Assembly (NCBI RefSeq): GCF_004015795.1
Contig: NZ_ML137219.1
Span: 1-64,000, forward strand
From: Falsirhodobacter deserti
GTDB lineage: Bacteria; Pseudomonadota; Alphaproteobacteria; Rhodobacterales; Rhodobacteraceae
Direction: 5' to 3'
Length of the DNA stretch: 64,000 bases
Both the position numbers and the translations under genes were made by a program. Position 1 is the stretch's first letter; each line of letters begins with the position of its first letter. The notes beneath the pieces are model-generated. The model was given only the letters and a program-made list of their open reading frames with translations, made no database searches and was not told where the DNA came from. Below are positions 27,645-37,025 of the stretch, piece by piece.

Positions 27645-27674
27645 AAAGGCCCGCCGATCCGGCGGGCCTTTCTT
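27645..27674. terminator. Bidirectional terminator
   Basis: Stem AAAGGCCCGCC / GGCGGGCCTTT (11 bp) with loop GATCC, then TTCTTC on the plus strand and A-rich on the other side. It serves both the microprotein gene and the convergent alcohol dehydrogenase gene. Confidence 0.9.
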
Positions 27675-27676
27675 CT

Positions 27677-28726
27677 TCAGGCGGCGTCCAGCGACGCCAT
27701 GTCGATCACGAAACGATAGCGGACGTCGGCGCGGTCCATCCGTTCGAACGCTTCGTTGATCTGGTCCATGCGGATCATCTCGCATTCGGGCAGGATGTTC
27801 ATGCGGCCGCAGAAATCCAGCATTTCCTGCGTTTCGGCGATCCCGCCGATCAGCGACCCTGCAACGCGGCGGCGGCCCATCAGCATCGGCACGGTCACCA
27901 TCTCGTCCATCGGGCCAACCTGGCCGACGATGCACAGCGTGCCATCCACGTCCAGCAGCGGCAGATAGGGGTTCAGGTCGTGCTTCACGGGCACAGTGTC
28001 GATGATGACGTCAAAGCCCGAAGCTGCCTGCGCCATCGCATCCGCGTCCGAGGAGATGAGGAAAGCATGTGCGCCCAGTTCCAGCGCATCCCCTTCCTTG
28101 GACGGAGAGCGCGAGATCACCGTGACATGCGCGCCAAGCGCGACGGCCAGCTTGATCGCCATGTGGCCAAGCCCGCCCATGCCCACAACGGCCACGCGGC
28201 TGCCCGGACCCACGCCAAAGGTGCGCAGCGGCGAATAGGTGGTGATGCCGGCGCACAGCAGCGGCGCGGCGCGGGCAAGGTCCAGCCCCTCGGGCAGGCG
28301 CAGAACGAACTCCTCGCGGACGATCAGGTGCTTGGCATAGCCGCCCATCGTGATCTCGCCCGATTGGCGGTCGGGGCTGCCATAGGTCTGGGTCATGCCC
28401 TCGCGGCAATATTGTTCTTCGCCCGAATTGCACTGGTCGCAATGCAGGCAGCTGTCGACCATGCAGCCGACGGCAACGTGATCGCCCACCTTGTAGTCCG
28501 TCACGGCTGCGCCCACCTCGGTCACGCGGCCGACGATTTCATGGCCCGGCACGATGGGATAGGTATCGCCGCCCCAGTCGTTGCGGGCGGTGTGCAGGTC
28601 CGAATGGCACACGCCGCAATACAGGATCTCCATTGCCACATCCTCGGGGCGCAGGGCGCGCCGCTCGAATGTGTAGGGTTCAAGCGGGGCCGTGCTGCTT
28701 TTCGCGGCATATCCGATTGTTTGCAT
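27677..28726 (-). CDS. Zinc-dependent NAD(P) alcohol/aldehyde reductase (YahK/CAD-type)
   Basis: 349 residues, medium-chain dehydrogenase. Catalytic zinc ligands C40 (CGVCHSD) and H62 (GHE); structural zinc cysteines C93, C96, C99 and C107; nucleotide-binding GMGGLGHMA. The pattern is that of cinnamyl-alcohol-dehydrogenase-like enzymes such as YahK/AdhC, which reduce diverse aldehydes with NADPH. Start at 28726 has AAAGGA upstream. Gene order suggests aldehyde detoxification in the stress island (inference). Confidence 0.9.
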   Translation of the reverse strand: MQTIGYAAKSSTAPLEPYTFERRALRPEDVAMEILYCGVCHSDLHTARNDWGGDTYPIVPGHEIVGRVTEVGAAVTDYKVGDHVAVGCMVDSCLHCDQCNSGEEQYCREGMTQTYGSPDRQSGEITMGGYAKHLIVREEFVLRLPEGLDLARAAPLLCAGITTYSPLRTFGVGPGSRVAVVGMGGLGHMAIKLAVALGAHVTVISRSPSKEGDALELGAHAFLISSDADAMAQAASGFDVIIDTVPVKHDLNPYLPLLDVDGTLCIVGQVGPMDEMVTVPMLMGRRRVAGSLIGGIAETQEMLDFCGRMNILPECEMIRMDQINEAFERMDRADVRYRFVIDMASLDAA

Positions 28727-29016
28727 CGTGGTATCCTTTTCCGTCAGGGGCTGCATGCCCTGAATGCCAGCATATGGGGGCGCCGCGGCGCGATGCCAAC
28801 AGCCCGGCCAACAGCCCGGCGGCAGTGTCGCGGGCACGCAAGCGCTGCGATCGCCGTGCGTCGCGCTGCAGTTCCATCAGAAGGCGTGATGCCCTCCAGC
28901 GGAAAGCTCATGCCGGGCGGGGGCGGAAACGGGAGGCATGGCTTCTCCTGTCCCGGGATGCGGGCCTGTTCCATCAGGTTCCTCCCCCACCGGCAAGGGG
29001 ATGTTCGGGGCGCGGC
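28727..29016. other. Divergent gap between adh and the stress operon
   Basis: About 290 bp before the EcfG-type promoter. It contains a tandem GGCCAACAGCCC repeat (about 28795-28822) and GC-rich DNA but no convincing reading frame or RNA gene. The adh promoter must lie here on the minus strand. Confidence 0.5.
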
Positions 29017-29042
29017 GGAACAAGCCAGCCCCTGCAACCGTT
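29017..29042 (+). promoter_or_regulatory. EcfG-type general stress promoter
   Basis: GGAAC (29017-29021), 17-bp spacer, CGTT (29039-29042), 49 bp before the first gene of the four-gene small-protein operon. Confidence 0.75.
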
Positions 29043-29091
29043 TACCTGCCACCAGCGCAATCAACCGCGCCCGTCAAGACAGGAGTGGACG

Positions 29092-29409
29092 ATGAAGACC
29101 CCCACGACCGACCGGCTGCGCAGCGACATCGATTCAGGCCGCTCCGGCGATAAGGTGAATTTCTCCGATCCCGCGATGTCCCCGCTGGGCACGGATGACG
29201 AAGCCGCAGGCACGCCGAACACGCCCGAACAGATCCGCATGGCAGCACAGCACGAAACCACCCGCGGCGATGATCCGTCGGCCGGGCGCAAGGATCGCAA
29301 CCCCGAACTGCGTCAGCGCGACAAGGGGCGCTTCCTCTTCGCGATTGCCGGAATCATCCTTCTGGCACTGATCCTTGCATGGATTTTCGGCGCGATGGGC
29401 AACGGATGA
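29092..29409 (+). CDS. Small tail-anchored membrane protein
   Basis: 105 residues. The first 75 are polar and probably disordered; a single hydrophobic helix (FLFAIAGIILLALILAWIFG) lies at the C-terminus, so it is tail-anchored with the N-terminus likely cytoplasmic. AGGAG stands 6 bp before the ATG. First gene of an operon with three more small membrane-associated proteins, behind an EcfG-type promoter. No named family is recognised. Confidence 0.78.
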   Translation: MKTPTTDRLRSDIDSGRSGDKVNFSDPAMSPLGTDDEAAGTPNTPEQIRMAAQHETTRGDDPSAGRKDRNPELRQRDKGRFLFAIAGIILLALILAWIFGAMGNG

Positions 29410-29465
29410 ACAAGGCGACGGAACACGGGACCGTGAATCCCGTTGTGCCCCGGAAGGAGACGACG

Positions 29466-30347
29466 ATGGCCACCCCGACCGACCGGTCCCCGCTGCCGAA
29501 AGATCCGGAAAACCGCGCCAACGTTTTTTCCGACGCGCCGCCGAAACCGGACCGGGCGGCCCCCGGCGCCAAAACGACAACTGGCCCGGAGGGCCACCGA
29601 TCCAACAACGGAAAGGAAGAAGAAATGACCTATTCTGACACACCGGATCATTCGACCGACAAGCTGAAGAACCGCGCCCAGCACGAATACCAGGACGCGA
29701 AGGAACGCCTGCATGACAGCAGCGCCCGCCTGCGCCAGAATGCCAGCAGCAACCTGATGAACGCCGTTACGAGCGAGCTGGAGCGCCGCAAGTCCGGCAT
29801 GGGAGACGAGCTGCGCACCATCGCCAAGTCCCTGCGCCACGCTTCGGAAGAACAGGAATCCGAAGGCGTCACGGCACCTGCCGGCCTTATCTCCAAGGGC
29901 GCCGACCTGATCGAGGATCTGAGCGAGGAGCTGGAGAACCGTTCGGTCGATGACATGGGCCGTGCCGTTTCCGATTACGCCCGCGCCAACCCGGCGATCT
30001 TTGTCGGCGGCTGCCTGATTGCGGGCCTTGCCCTTGGCCGCGTGCTGACCGCCTCGACAAAGAACGTGCGTTCGGACCGCGAGCCGCAGTCGACATATGG
30101 CGCATCGCCCTATGCCGCGCCGGTACCCGCGCCGATGTCCACCTCCACGCCGAAGCCGCCGGCCCCCGCGACACCCGCCCCGACCACGGCAACACCCGCA
30201 TCCAGCACGCCGGCATCCGCAGGCATGGGCGCAACCCCTTCGGTCCGTACGGCTGGCGTGACGGAACCGTCGCCTGTCAAGCCCGCCACTTCGGCCACGC
30301 CGGGCTATGTTTCCCCGAAAAAGGAGACGGATAATGGCAAGCTTTGA
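29466..30347 (+). CDS. DUF883/ElaB-like membrane-associated protein
   Basis: 293 residues from the ATG at 29466, which has AAGGAG 6 bp upstream. Other in-frame starts are 29406 (ATGA overlap with the previous gene) and 29625 (GGAAAGGAAG upstream). Polar charged helices (about 55-150), one membrane segment (NPAIFVGGCLIAGLALGRVL), then a long Pro/Ala/Thr-rich tail. This layout recalls ElaB/YqjD-type inner-membrane stress proteins. Overlaps the next gene by 14 bp. Confidence 0.72.
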   Translation: MATPTDRSPLPKDPENRANVFSDAPPKPDRAAPGAKTTTGPEGHRSNNGKEEEMTYSDTPDHSTDKLKNRAQHEYQDAKERLHDSSARLRQNASSNLMNAVTSELERRKSGMGDELRTIAKSLRHASEEQESEGVTAPAGLISKGADLIEDLSEELENRSVDDMGRAVSDYARANPAIFVGGCLIAGLALGRVLTASTKNVRSDREPQSTYGASPYAAPVPAPMSTSTPKPPAPATPAPTTATPASSTPASAGMGATPSVRTAGVTEPSPVKPATSATPGYVSPKKETDNGKL

Positions 30348-30741
30348 CCAACGTCCCCCGCAGGACAACCGGTCGCTGACGGATCTGATTGCGGATCTGG
30401 TCCATGACCTGTCCGACCTGGTCCGAAGCGAAGGCCGTCTTGTCCGTGCCGAGATCACCGAAGCAGGCCGCCGCGTGGCCCATGGCGCCGAGATGGTCGT
30501 TGCCGGCGGGATCATCCTGCTGCTGGCCGCAATCGTCCTGCTTCAGGCCCTGGTCGTTGCGCTGGCGCATTGGGTCGGGCCGGGCTGGGCCTCGGTCATC
30601 GTCGGTGTCGTGCTGTTCGTGATCGGCGGGCTGCTGATCACCCGCGGCCGCAAGGACCTGTCCACCAAAGCGCTGATGCCCGAACGCAGCCTCGAGCAGA
30701 CCAGCCGCGATACCCGTCTTGTGAAGGAGCAGTTGAAATGA
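30334..30741 (+). CDS. Phage holin superfamily III / DUF1469 (YqjE-like) protein
   Basis: 135 residues. An N-terminal amphipathic segment (LTDLIADLVHDLSDLVRSEGRL) precedes two membrane helices (about 50-72 and 79-103), the standard DUF1469 layout. Despite the name, chromosomal members are not lytic holins but stress-associated membrane proteins. AAGGAG lies 7 bp before the ATG; the stop overlaps the next start. Confidence 0.85.
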   Translation: MASFDQRPPQDNRSLTDLIADLVHDLSDLVRSEGRLVRAEITEAGRRVAHGAEMVVAGGIILLLAAIVLLQALVVALAHWVGPGWASVIVGVVLFVIGGLLITRGRKDLSTKALMPERSLEQTSRDTRLVKEQLK

Positions 30742-31637
30742 GCGAGTCCCCCAAATCCATCGAAGCAGAGGTCGAAGCCAACCGCGCCAATGTCGAGGGC
30801 ACGCTGAACGCGCTGCGCGACAAGGCCTCGGTGCAAGGCATCATGAACGATGTCAGCCGCTATGTCGGCATCAACGATGCGCGCGGCACGCTGGAAGCGG
30901 CCGGCCGGCAGGTCAATGCGAACCCGGTGGCCTTCGGGCTGATCGGCCTGGGCCTTGCCTGCCTTGCAACGGGCATCGCACGCCGCCATCCCGACAATTA
31001 CGGCCCGCAGGATTCCATGAACAGCTCTTCCGTGGCCGGTGGCCGTTCGGGCGTGGGCGCACGGGTGCGCGAGTACAAGGGGCGGGTTCAGGGCTTTGCC
31101 GGTCAGGCGCAGCAGGGCGCGCATGATTACAGCGACAAGGCGAAGGACGGCGTAAACCAGTACACGAACGCCGCTTCCGAAAAGCTGCACGCCGCGCGCG
31201 ACAACCTGTCCGAGCGCTATGACAACACGCGTCATTCGCTGGCGGATCGCTACGAAAGCACCCGCACGCGCGTTTCGGACCTGTCCAGCCGCGCCTCCCA
31301 GCAGGTCAGCGCGCAACCGTTGATCTTCGGCGCTGTCGCCCTGGTTGCCGGTGCCGTTCTGGGTGCCGCACTGCCCAAGTCCAACGCCGAGAACCGCTGG
31401 CTTGGCCCGAGCCATGACCGCCTTGCCGAAGGCGCCCGCGACATGGCGAGCGAGCTGAAGGAACGCGCCACCGCCGCGGCCGAGGCCGGCCTGAACGCCG
31501 CCTCGCACACGGCGCAGGACGAAGGTCTGGTTCCCGACGAGAAGGGCAGCACCGTTGCCGAAAAAGTCCAGCACGTTGCCGAAGCCGCCGTCGAAGGCGC
31601 CAAGGAAGAGCTGAAGAAAGACAACAAGAACGCCTGA
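30738..31637 (+). CDS. DUF3618 domain protein
   Basis: 299 residues. The N-terminal DUF3618 motif (SIEAEVEANRANVEGTLNALRDK) is followed by a short hydrophobic segment near 65-82, a long charged Ala/Gln-rich helical middle, a second membrane segment (PLIFGAVALVAGAVLGAALP) and a Lys/Glu-rich tail. Last gene of the EcfG-type operon. Probably a membrane-anchored rod-like protein; function unknown. Confidence 0.83.
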   Translation: MSESPKSIEAEVEANRANVEGTLNALRDKASVQGIMNDVSRYVGINDARGTLEAAGRQVNANPVAFGLIGLGLACLATGIARRHPDNYGPQDSMNSSSVAGGRSGVGARVREYKGRVQGFAGQAQQGAHDYSDKAKDGVNQYTNAASEKLHAARDNLSERYDNTRHSLADRYESTRTRVSDLSSRASQQVSAQPLIFGAVALVAGAVLGAALPKSNAENRWLGPSHDRLAEGARDMASELKERATAAAEAGLNAASHTAQDEGLVPDEKGSTVAEKVQHVAEAAVEGAKEELKKDNKNA

Positions 31638-31641
31638 TCCG

Positions 31642-31665
31642 GGGCCGTTCGCGCGGCCCTTTCCC
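31642..31665 (+). terminator. Terminator of the small-protein operon
   Basis: Stem GGGCCG / CGGCCC with loop TTCGCG, followed by TTTCCCTT. It closes the 29.1-31.6 kb operon. Confidence 0.65.
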
Positions 31666-31792
31666 TTCGCGCCGGTTTCGCCAGGCCCAGCTTGGCGATC
31701 CGGCGCGAATTTGTTTGTGCCCCTCCCGCCGCAAGCTTGCGCAGGGTCCGCTTCTCCGCTAGGCGGTGCGGCCCATTTGCAGGAAAAGCGGC

Positions 31793-33022
31793 ATGACGAA
31801 CATTCTCGGAATCGATTTCGGGACCTCAAACTCGGCGGCTGCGATCGCCCATGATGGTCACGTGTTCCGCATTCCGGTGGAGGCGGGAACCGAAACGCTG
31901 CCAACGGCCGTGTTCTTTCCCGTGGGCGGCGGCATGCGCATCGGCGCCGCGGCGGGCCGCGCGCTGGTTGATGGCACCGAGGGGCGATACATGCGCGCGC
32001 TTAAAAGCGTGCTCGGCACCTCGCTTTTGCATGAATCACGGCTGATCGGCGGGCGCCGCCGGTCGGTTGCCGATATCATCGCCGCCTTTCTGACCGAACT
32101 TCGCACAAAGGCCGAAGCGCAGGCGGGCCGGCGCTTCACCCGCGTGCTTTCGGGCCGCCCGGTGCATTTCCACGCCGATCCCGCCCGTGACGCGCAGGCC
32201 GAAGCCGATCTTCGTGCCTGCTATCTTGCCGCCGGGTTCGAGGAGGTCAGCTTCATGGCCGAACCCGAGGCAGCGGCCGTGGCCGCCCAGGGCTTGGGCG
32301 GGGCGAACGATCTGGGGCTGATCGTCGATATCGGGGGCGGCACGTCGGATTTCACGGTGTTCCGCACGCAGAACGCCGCGCCGGAAATCCTTGCCAGCCA
32401 CGGCATCCGGCTGGGCGGCACGGATTTCGACCATGCCGTCTCGATGGCCCATGCCATGCCCGCCTTGGGCCATGGCAGCCAGCTGCGCCGCGAAATGGGC
32501 GACGGGCTTCTGCCCGTTCCCGTCGGCATCTTCAACGATCTGGCCACATGGGCGAAGATCCCGTTCCTTTACACCCCCGACACGCGGCGCATGGTGGCGG
32601 GCATGGTCAAGCTGGCCACCGATCAGCAGGCCATCACCCGCCTTGCCACCGTACTGGAGGATGAATCCGGCCACGATCTGGCCTTCGCGGTGGAACGGGC
32701 CAAGATCGCGGCCAACGGTGGCGCAGCCGACGCCCGGATCGAGATGGGGTTCATCGAACGCGGCCTGCGTCCGGGCGTCACCCCCGAAACGCTGGACGCC
32801 GCCCTTGCCGCCTTCAGGTCCGACCTGCGCCGCGCCGCCGCCGAAACGCTGGACCGGGCAGGCCTTCCGGCCAGCCGCATCGGGCGGGTGATCCTTGTCG
32901 GCGGTTCCAGCCTGATGGGGCTGGTGGCGGATGAAGCGGCAGCGCTTTGCCCGGGCGCCCGCATCCTGCGCAGCGAGGCGTTCACCGCGGTGGTGGACGG
33001 GCTGGCGCTGGCCGCGCGCTGA
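31793..33022 (+). CDS. Hsp70-like ATPase lacking a substrate-binding domain (YegD-like)
   Basis: 409 residues. The actin/Hsp70 ATPase signatures are clear: GIDFGTSNSAAAI near the start, IVDIGGGTSDFTVF in the middle and VILVGGSSLMG near the C-terminus. The protein ends right after the ATPase fold, so the usual peptide-binding domain and lid are absent, as in E. coli YegD. A chaperone-like role in the stress island is plausible; the partner is unknown. Start at 31793 is preceded by AGGAAAAG. Confidence 0.88.
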   Translation: MTNILGIDFGTSNSAAAIAHDGHVFRIPVEAGTETLPTAVFFPVGGGMRIGAAAGRALVDGTEGRYMRALKSVLGTSLLHESRLIGGRRRSVADIIAAFLTELRTKAEAQAGRRFTRVLSGRPVHFHADPARDAQAEADLRACYLAAGFEEVSFMAEPEAAAVAAQGLGGANDLGLIVDIGGGTSDFTVFRTQNAAPEILASHGIRLGGTDFDHAVSMAHAMPALGHGSQLRREMGDGLLPVPVGIFNDLATWAKIPFLYTPDTRRMVAGMVKLATDQQAITRLATVLEDESGHDLAFAVERAKIAANGGAADARIEMGFIERGLRPGVTPETLDAALAAFRSDLRRAAAETLDRAGLPASRIGRVILVGGSSLMGLVADEAAALCPGARILRSEAFTAVVDGLALAAR

Positions 33023-33063
33023 TCACGCCATAGGTATGGGCGGGCCTGCAACACGGACCGTCC

Positions 33064-34875
33064 ATGCCCCACACTCCGCTTCCCCCCCGCCGCGACGATG
33101 ACGGCTTTGTTCCCCTTGACGCCTATGGCGCGCTTGGCGAAGGCCGATCGGTCGCGCTTTCGGCCGAGGATGGCGGCATTGACTGGTGGTGCGTGCCCAA
33201 CATGGACAGCCCGCCCCTGTTCGACCGGCTGCTGATCGGTTCGGCCGAATTGCCCGACGGCACATATGCCGGCCATTTCACCATCACGCCGACCGATCCC
33301 TTCCGCGTGTCCCGCACCTATCGCGATCACAGCAATGTTCTGGAAACCCGCTTCATCACCGATGGGGGGGAGGCGGTGCTGACGGAATCGCTGAACAGCG
33401 GCACCGCCGGCCGCATGCCATGGGCCGAACTGGGCCGGCGGCTGGATTGCGTGCGCGGCCGGATGGGATTTCAGCTGACGTTGCGGCTTGGCCATCGTGC
33501 GGGGCGGTGCAGCCCTTATCTTTCGCATGCGGGCAAGCACTGCCTGTTCCATGTGGGCGAAGTTCTGGGAGTCTTCCTTTACGACAGCGACGCCACCGAC
33601 CTGGCGGTGCAGGATGACAAAACCGAGGGCCGGTTCGAGATGACGGAAGGCCAGCGGCACACTTTCGGCATCGTGGCCGGGGCCGCCGAACCGCTGGTCG
33701 TGCCGAAGCTGGAGGCGGTGGACAGCCGCATCGACCTGTCCGACAAGGAATGGCGGGACTGGGCGGTGCTGTTCCATGACGGGCAGGATCTGTCCAGTTT
33801 CATGCTGCGGCAGGCGCTGGCGCTGAAGATCCTGCTTTATTCGCCCAGCGGGGCGATCGCCGCGGCGGCGACATCCTCGCTTCCCGAACGCATCGGCGGC
33901 GACAAGAACTATGACTACCGCTATGCTTGGGTGCGCGATGCGGGCCATACGATCGTGTCGTTTCTTGACCTTGGCGCGGATGCCGAGGCGAAGGCCGCGA
34001 TGACATGGCTGCTGAACCAGCTGGCGGCCCACGGCTCGCAGGTGTGTTTCAGCCTTGATGGCGGCGTTTACAAGAACCTGGAGGAGGTTCCGCTTCCCGG
34101 CTATCGCGGCAGCCGCCCCGTGCTGCTGGGCAACCAGGCGGCGGGCCAGCACCAGCATGGCACCTATGGCGACATCTTCGAAACGGTGGGCGCCTTCACG
34201 CGGCAGGGGCACGTGATCGATGCCGGAAGCGCCGAAACCCTGTCCCATCTGGCCGACGAATGCGCCGACATGTGGCGCCAGCCCGACAGTGGCATCTGGG
34301 AACTGCCGCAGATCGAACATTACACCATGTCCAAGATAAACTGCTGGCAGGCCCTGTCCCGCGCGGTGGAAATGGCCGACCACGGCCACCTGCCCACCAC
34401 CTGCCGCGACCGCTGGGACCGTGAACGCCTGCGGATCGCCGACTGGATCCAGACGCGCTGCTGGAACGAAAAGCTGGGCGCCTACACGATGGTGCCGGAT
34501 TCCGACAAGCTGGACGCCTCTGTCGCGCTGGCGGTCCGGTTCGGCTTCGACGGAAAGGACCGGCTGGAACGCACGCTGGATGCGATCGACCGGCATCTGG
34601 GCGCGGGGCCGTTCCATTACCGCTATTCCGGGATGGAGGAGGAGGAGGGCTGTTTCCTTGCCTGTTCGTTCTGGATGGTGGATGCGCGGCTTCGGCTGGG
34701 CCAGAAAGACCGCGCGCGCAAGGCGTTCGATGCGCTGCGGGCGGGCCTTGACCGCGGCGTCGGCACCCTGCCCGAAATGGTGGATCCCAAGGATGGCTCG
34801 TGGTTGGGCAACATGCCGCAGGGGCTGACGCATCTGGCCGCGCTGCAGGCTGCGGCAGGGCTTCTGCGCGCCTGA
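33064..34875 (+). CDS. Glycoside hydrolase family 15 (glucoamylase/trehalase-like)
   Basis: 603 residues, no signal peptide, so cytoplasmic. An N-terminal beta-sandwich (about 15-240) precedes an (alpha/alpha)6 barrel with the NYDYRYAWVRDAGHTI motif, the proposed general acid E413 in GIWELP and the general base in the MEEEEG run near 525-528. Bacterial GH15 enzymes without a leader usually cleave trehalose or alpha-glucans. 41 bp after the Hsp70-like gene, so probably co-transcribed. Confidence 0.9.
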   Translation: MPHTPLPPRRDDDGFVPLDAYGALGEGRSVALSAEDGGIDWWCVPNMDSPPLFDRLLIGSAELPDGTYAGHFTITPTDPFRVSRTYRDHSNVLETRFITDGGEAVLTESLNSGTAGRMPWAELGRRLDCVRGRMGFQLTLRLGHRAGRCSPYLSHAGKHCLFHVGEVLGVFLYDSDATDLAVQDDKTEGRFEMTEGQRHTFGIVAGAAEPLVVPKLEAVDSRIDLSDKEWRDWAVLFHDGQDLSSFMLRQALALKILLYSPSGAIAAAATSSLPERIGGDKNYDYRYAWVRDAGHTIVSFLDLGADAEAKAAMTWLLNQLAAHGSQVCFSLDGGVYKNLEEVPLPGYRGSRPVLLGNQAAGQHQHGTYGDIFETVGAFTRQGHVIDAGSAETLSHLADECADMWRQPDSGIWELPQIEHYTMSKINCWQALSRAVEMADHGHLPTTCRDRWDRERLRIADWIQTRCWNEKLGAYTMVPDSDKLDASVALAVRFGFDGKDRLERTLDAIDRHLGAGPFHYRYSGMEEEEGCFLACSFWMVDARLRLGQKDRARKAFDALRAGLDRGVGTLPEMVDPKDGSWLGNMPQGLTHLAALQAAAGLLRA

Positions 34876-34883
34876 CCCGCGCC

Positions 34884-34909
34884 GCGCAGGCGGGGCTTTC
34901 CGCCTGCGC
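34884..34909 (+). terminator. Hairpin after the GH15 gene
   Basis: Perfect 10-bp stem GCGCAGGCGG / CCGCCTGCGC with a GGCTTT loop. No T-run follows, so it may end transcription only with help from Rho or protect the message. Confidence 0.55.
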
Positions 34910-34921
34910 GCAACCCTTGCG

Positions 34922-34946
34922 GGAACATCGTCCCCTTGCCCCCGTT
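34922..34946 (+). promoter_or_regulatory. EcfG-type general stress promoter
   Basis: GGAAC (34922-34926), 16-bp spacer, CGTT (34943-34946), 29 bp before the SDR gene start. Confidence 0.68.
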
Positions 34947-34975
34947 GATGCCGGGCAACGCAATGGAGGCGACCG

Positions 34976-35833
34976 ATGAAAGATTTTCCCAAACCGCCCT
35001 TCCCCGAACAGCAGCAGGACATGCCGGGCAGCACGGACAAGATGGATCCGCGCCCCGACCACGGCGAAGACAGCTACAAGGGTTCGGGCAAGCTGGAGGG
35101 GATGAAGGCGATCATCACCGGCGGCGACAGCGGCATTGGCCGTGCCGTGGCCATTGCCTATGCCCGCGAAGGGGCGGACGTTCTTATCGCCTATCATTCC
35201 GAACACGAGGAAGCGGCCGAAACCAAGCGCCTGATCGAAGCCGCGGGCCGCAAGGGTGTCGCGCTGGCCTGCGATCTGAAGCGCCCCGACGAATGCCGCC
35301 GCGTGGTTGAAACTGCGGTGAAGGAACTGGGCGGGCTGGACATCCTTGTGAACAATGCCGCCCATCAGGCCAACATCACCGAATTCACCGATATCCCCGA
35401 CGAGGAGTGGGAGATCACCTTCGCCACCAACATCCATTCGATGTTCTACCTGTCGAAGGCCGCCGTTCCGCACATGAAGCCGGGATCGTCGATCATCAAC
35501 ACGACCTCGGTCAATGCCGACACGCCGCGCCCCACGCTGCTGGCCTATGCCACCACGAAAGGCGCGATCCACAACTTCACCGGCGGGCTGGCGCAGTTGC
35601 TGGGCGAAAAGGGCATCCGCGTGAACTGCGTGGCCCCCGGCCCGTTCTGGACGCCGCTGATCCCGTCGACCATGCCCGCAGAAAAGGTCAAGACCTTCGG
35701 CCAGCAGGTGCCGATGGGCCGTCCGGGCCAGCCGGCGGAAATCGCACCGGCCTATGTCATGCTGGCCGATCCGGTTTCCAGCTACACCTCGGGTGCGACG
35801 ATCGCCGTCACCGGCGGCGCGCCCTTCATCTGA
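34976..35833 (+). CDS. SDR-family oxidoreductase (YghA/general stress protein 39-like)
   Basis: 285 residues. A polar N-terminal extension (about 40 residues, rich in Pro, Gln and Asp) precedes the Rossmann core [20 protein letters not shown] motif, catalytic serine region TTSVNADTP and YATTKGA (Tyr-x-x-x-Lys). This extended form is typical of YghA and Gsp39, glucose/alcohol dehydrogenase-like enzymes induced by general stress, which agrees with the promoter in front. First gene of a three-gene operon. Confidence 0.88.
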   Translation: MKDFPKPPFPEQQQDMPGSTDKMDPRPDHGEDSYKGSGKLEGMKAIITGGDSGIGRAVAIAYAREGADVLIAYHSEHEEAAETKRLIEAAGRKGVALACDLKRPDECRRVVETAVKELGGLDILVNNAAHQANITEFTDIPDEEWEITFATNIHSMFYLSKAAVPHMKPGSSIINTTSVNADTPRPTLLAYATTKGAIHNFTGGLAQLLGEKGIRVNCVAPGPFWTPLIPSTMPAEKVKTFGQQVPMGRPGQPAEIAPAYVMLADPVSSYTSGATIAVTGGAPFI

Positions 35834-35855
35834 TCGCGAAAAACAGGAGGACACC

Positions 35856-37025
35856 ATGAAAGCCATCACATGGCACGGCAAAAGCGACATGCGTTGCGAC
35901 AACGTCCCCGACCCCAAGATCGAGGACGGGCGCGACGCGATCATCAAGGTGTCCTCCTGCGCGATCTGCGGGTCGGACCTGCACATCTATGACGGGGTGA
36001 TCCCGCATGTGCACCACGGCGACATCATCGGCCACGAAGCCATGGGCGAGGTGGTCGAGGTGGGCCGCGACAACAAGGCCCTTTCGGTGGGCGACCGCGT
36101 GGTCGTGCCCTTCACCATCGCCTGCGGCGAGTGCTTCTTCTGCAAGCGGGGCTTCTTCTCTGGCTGCGAACGGTCCAACCGCAACCACGATCAGGCGCGC
36201 AAGCTGTGGGGCAATTCCCCAGCCGGCCTGTTCGGCTATTCGCACATTCTGGGCGGCTATGCGGGCGGTCAGGCCGAATTCCTGCGGGTGCCCTTTGCCG
36301 ATGCCGGCCCGATCAAGGTGCCCGACAACCTGACCGACGATCAGGCGCTGTTCCTGTCCGACATCTTCCCCACCGGATACATGGCGGCAGAGTTCTGCGA
36401 TCTGAAGGGCGGTGAAACCGTCGCGATCTGGGGCTGCGGTCCTGTCGGCCAGATGGCGATCCGCTCGGCCTTCATGCTGGGGGCGGAACGCGTCATCGCG
36501 ATCGACACCGTGCCCGAGCGGCTGGCGCTGGCGGCGCAGGGGGGCGCCGAAACGCTCGATTTCCGCGATGTGGACATTTACGACGAGATCATGGCCCGCA
36601 CCGAAGGGCGCGGCGCGGATGCCTGCATCGACGCAGTCGGCACCGAGGCCGACATGCTTTCGGGCTTCAGCGCCGTGATCGACCGCGTGAAGATGGCCAC
36701 CTTCATGGGCACGGACCGTCCCTTCGTGCTGCGCCAGGCCATCATGTGCTGCCGCAACTTCGGCACCGTCTCCATCGTGGGTATCTATGGCGGGTTGCTG
36801 GACAAGATCCCCATGGGTTCGGCCATCAACCGCGGGCTGACCTTCCGCATGGCGCAAACGCCGGTGCAGCGGTATCTGCCGAAGCTGCTGGATCACATCC
36901 AGGAAGGGCGGATCGATCCGTCATTCGTGATCACCCACAAGGGAAGCCTTGAAGACGGGCCCGAGCTTTACAAGACCTTCCGTGACAAGAAAGACGGATG
37001 CATCAAGGTGGTGCTGAACCCATGA
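35856..37025 (+). CDS. Zinc-dependent alcohol dehydrogenase, formaldehyde-dehydrogenase-like
   Basis: 389 residues. Zinc ligands C38 and H60/E61, structural cysteines C90, C93, C96 and C104, and nucleotide-binding GCGPVGQMA. Length and the inserted [16 protein letters not shown] region resemble the glutathione-independent formaldehyde dehydrogenase branch; the substrate is otherwise unknown. AGGAGG 5 bp upstream of the ATG; 22 bp after the SDR gene and overlapping the next gene. Confidence 0.88.
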   Translation: MKAITWHGKSDMRCDNVPDPKIEDGRDAIIKVSSCAICGSDLHIYDGVIPHVHHGDIIGHEAMGEVVEVGRDNKALSVGDRVVVPFTIACGECFFCKRGFFSGCERSNRNHDQARKLWGNSPAGLFGYSHILGGYAGGQAEFLRVPFADAGPIKVPDNLTDDQALFLSDIFPTGYMAAEFCDLKGGETVAIWGCGPVGQMAIRSAFMLGAERVIAIDTVPERLALAAQGGAETLDFRDVDIYDEIMARTEGRGADACIDAVGTEADMLSGFSAVIDRVKMATFMGTDRPFVLRQAIMCCRNFGTVSIVGIYGGLLDKIPMGSAINRGLTFRMAQTPVQRYLPKLLDHIQEGRIDPSFVITHKGSLEDGPELYKTFRDKKDGCIKVVLNP

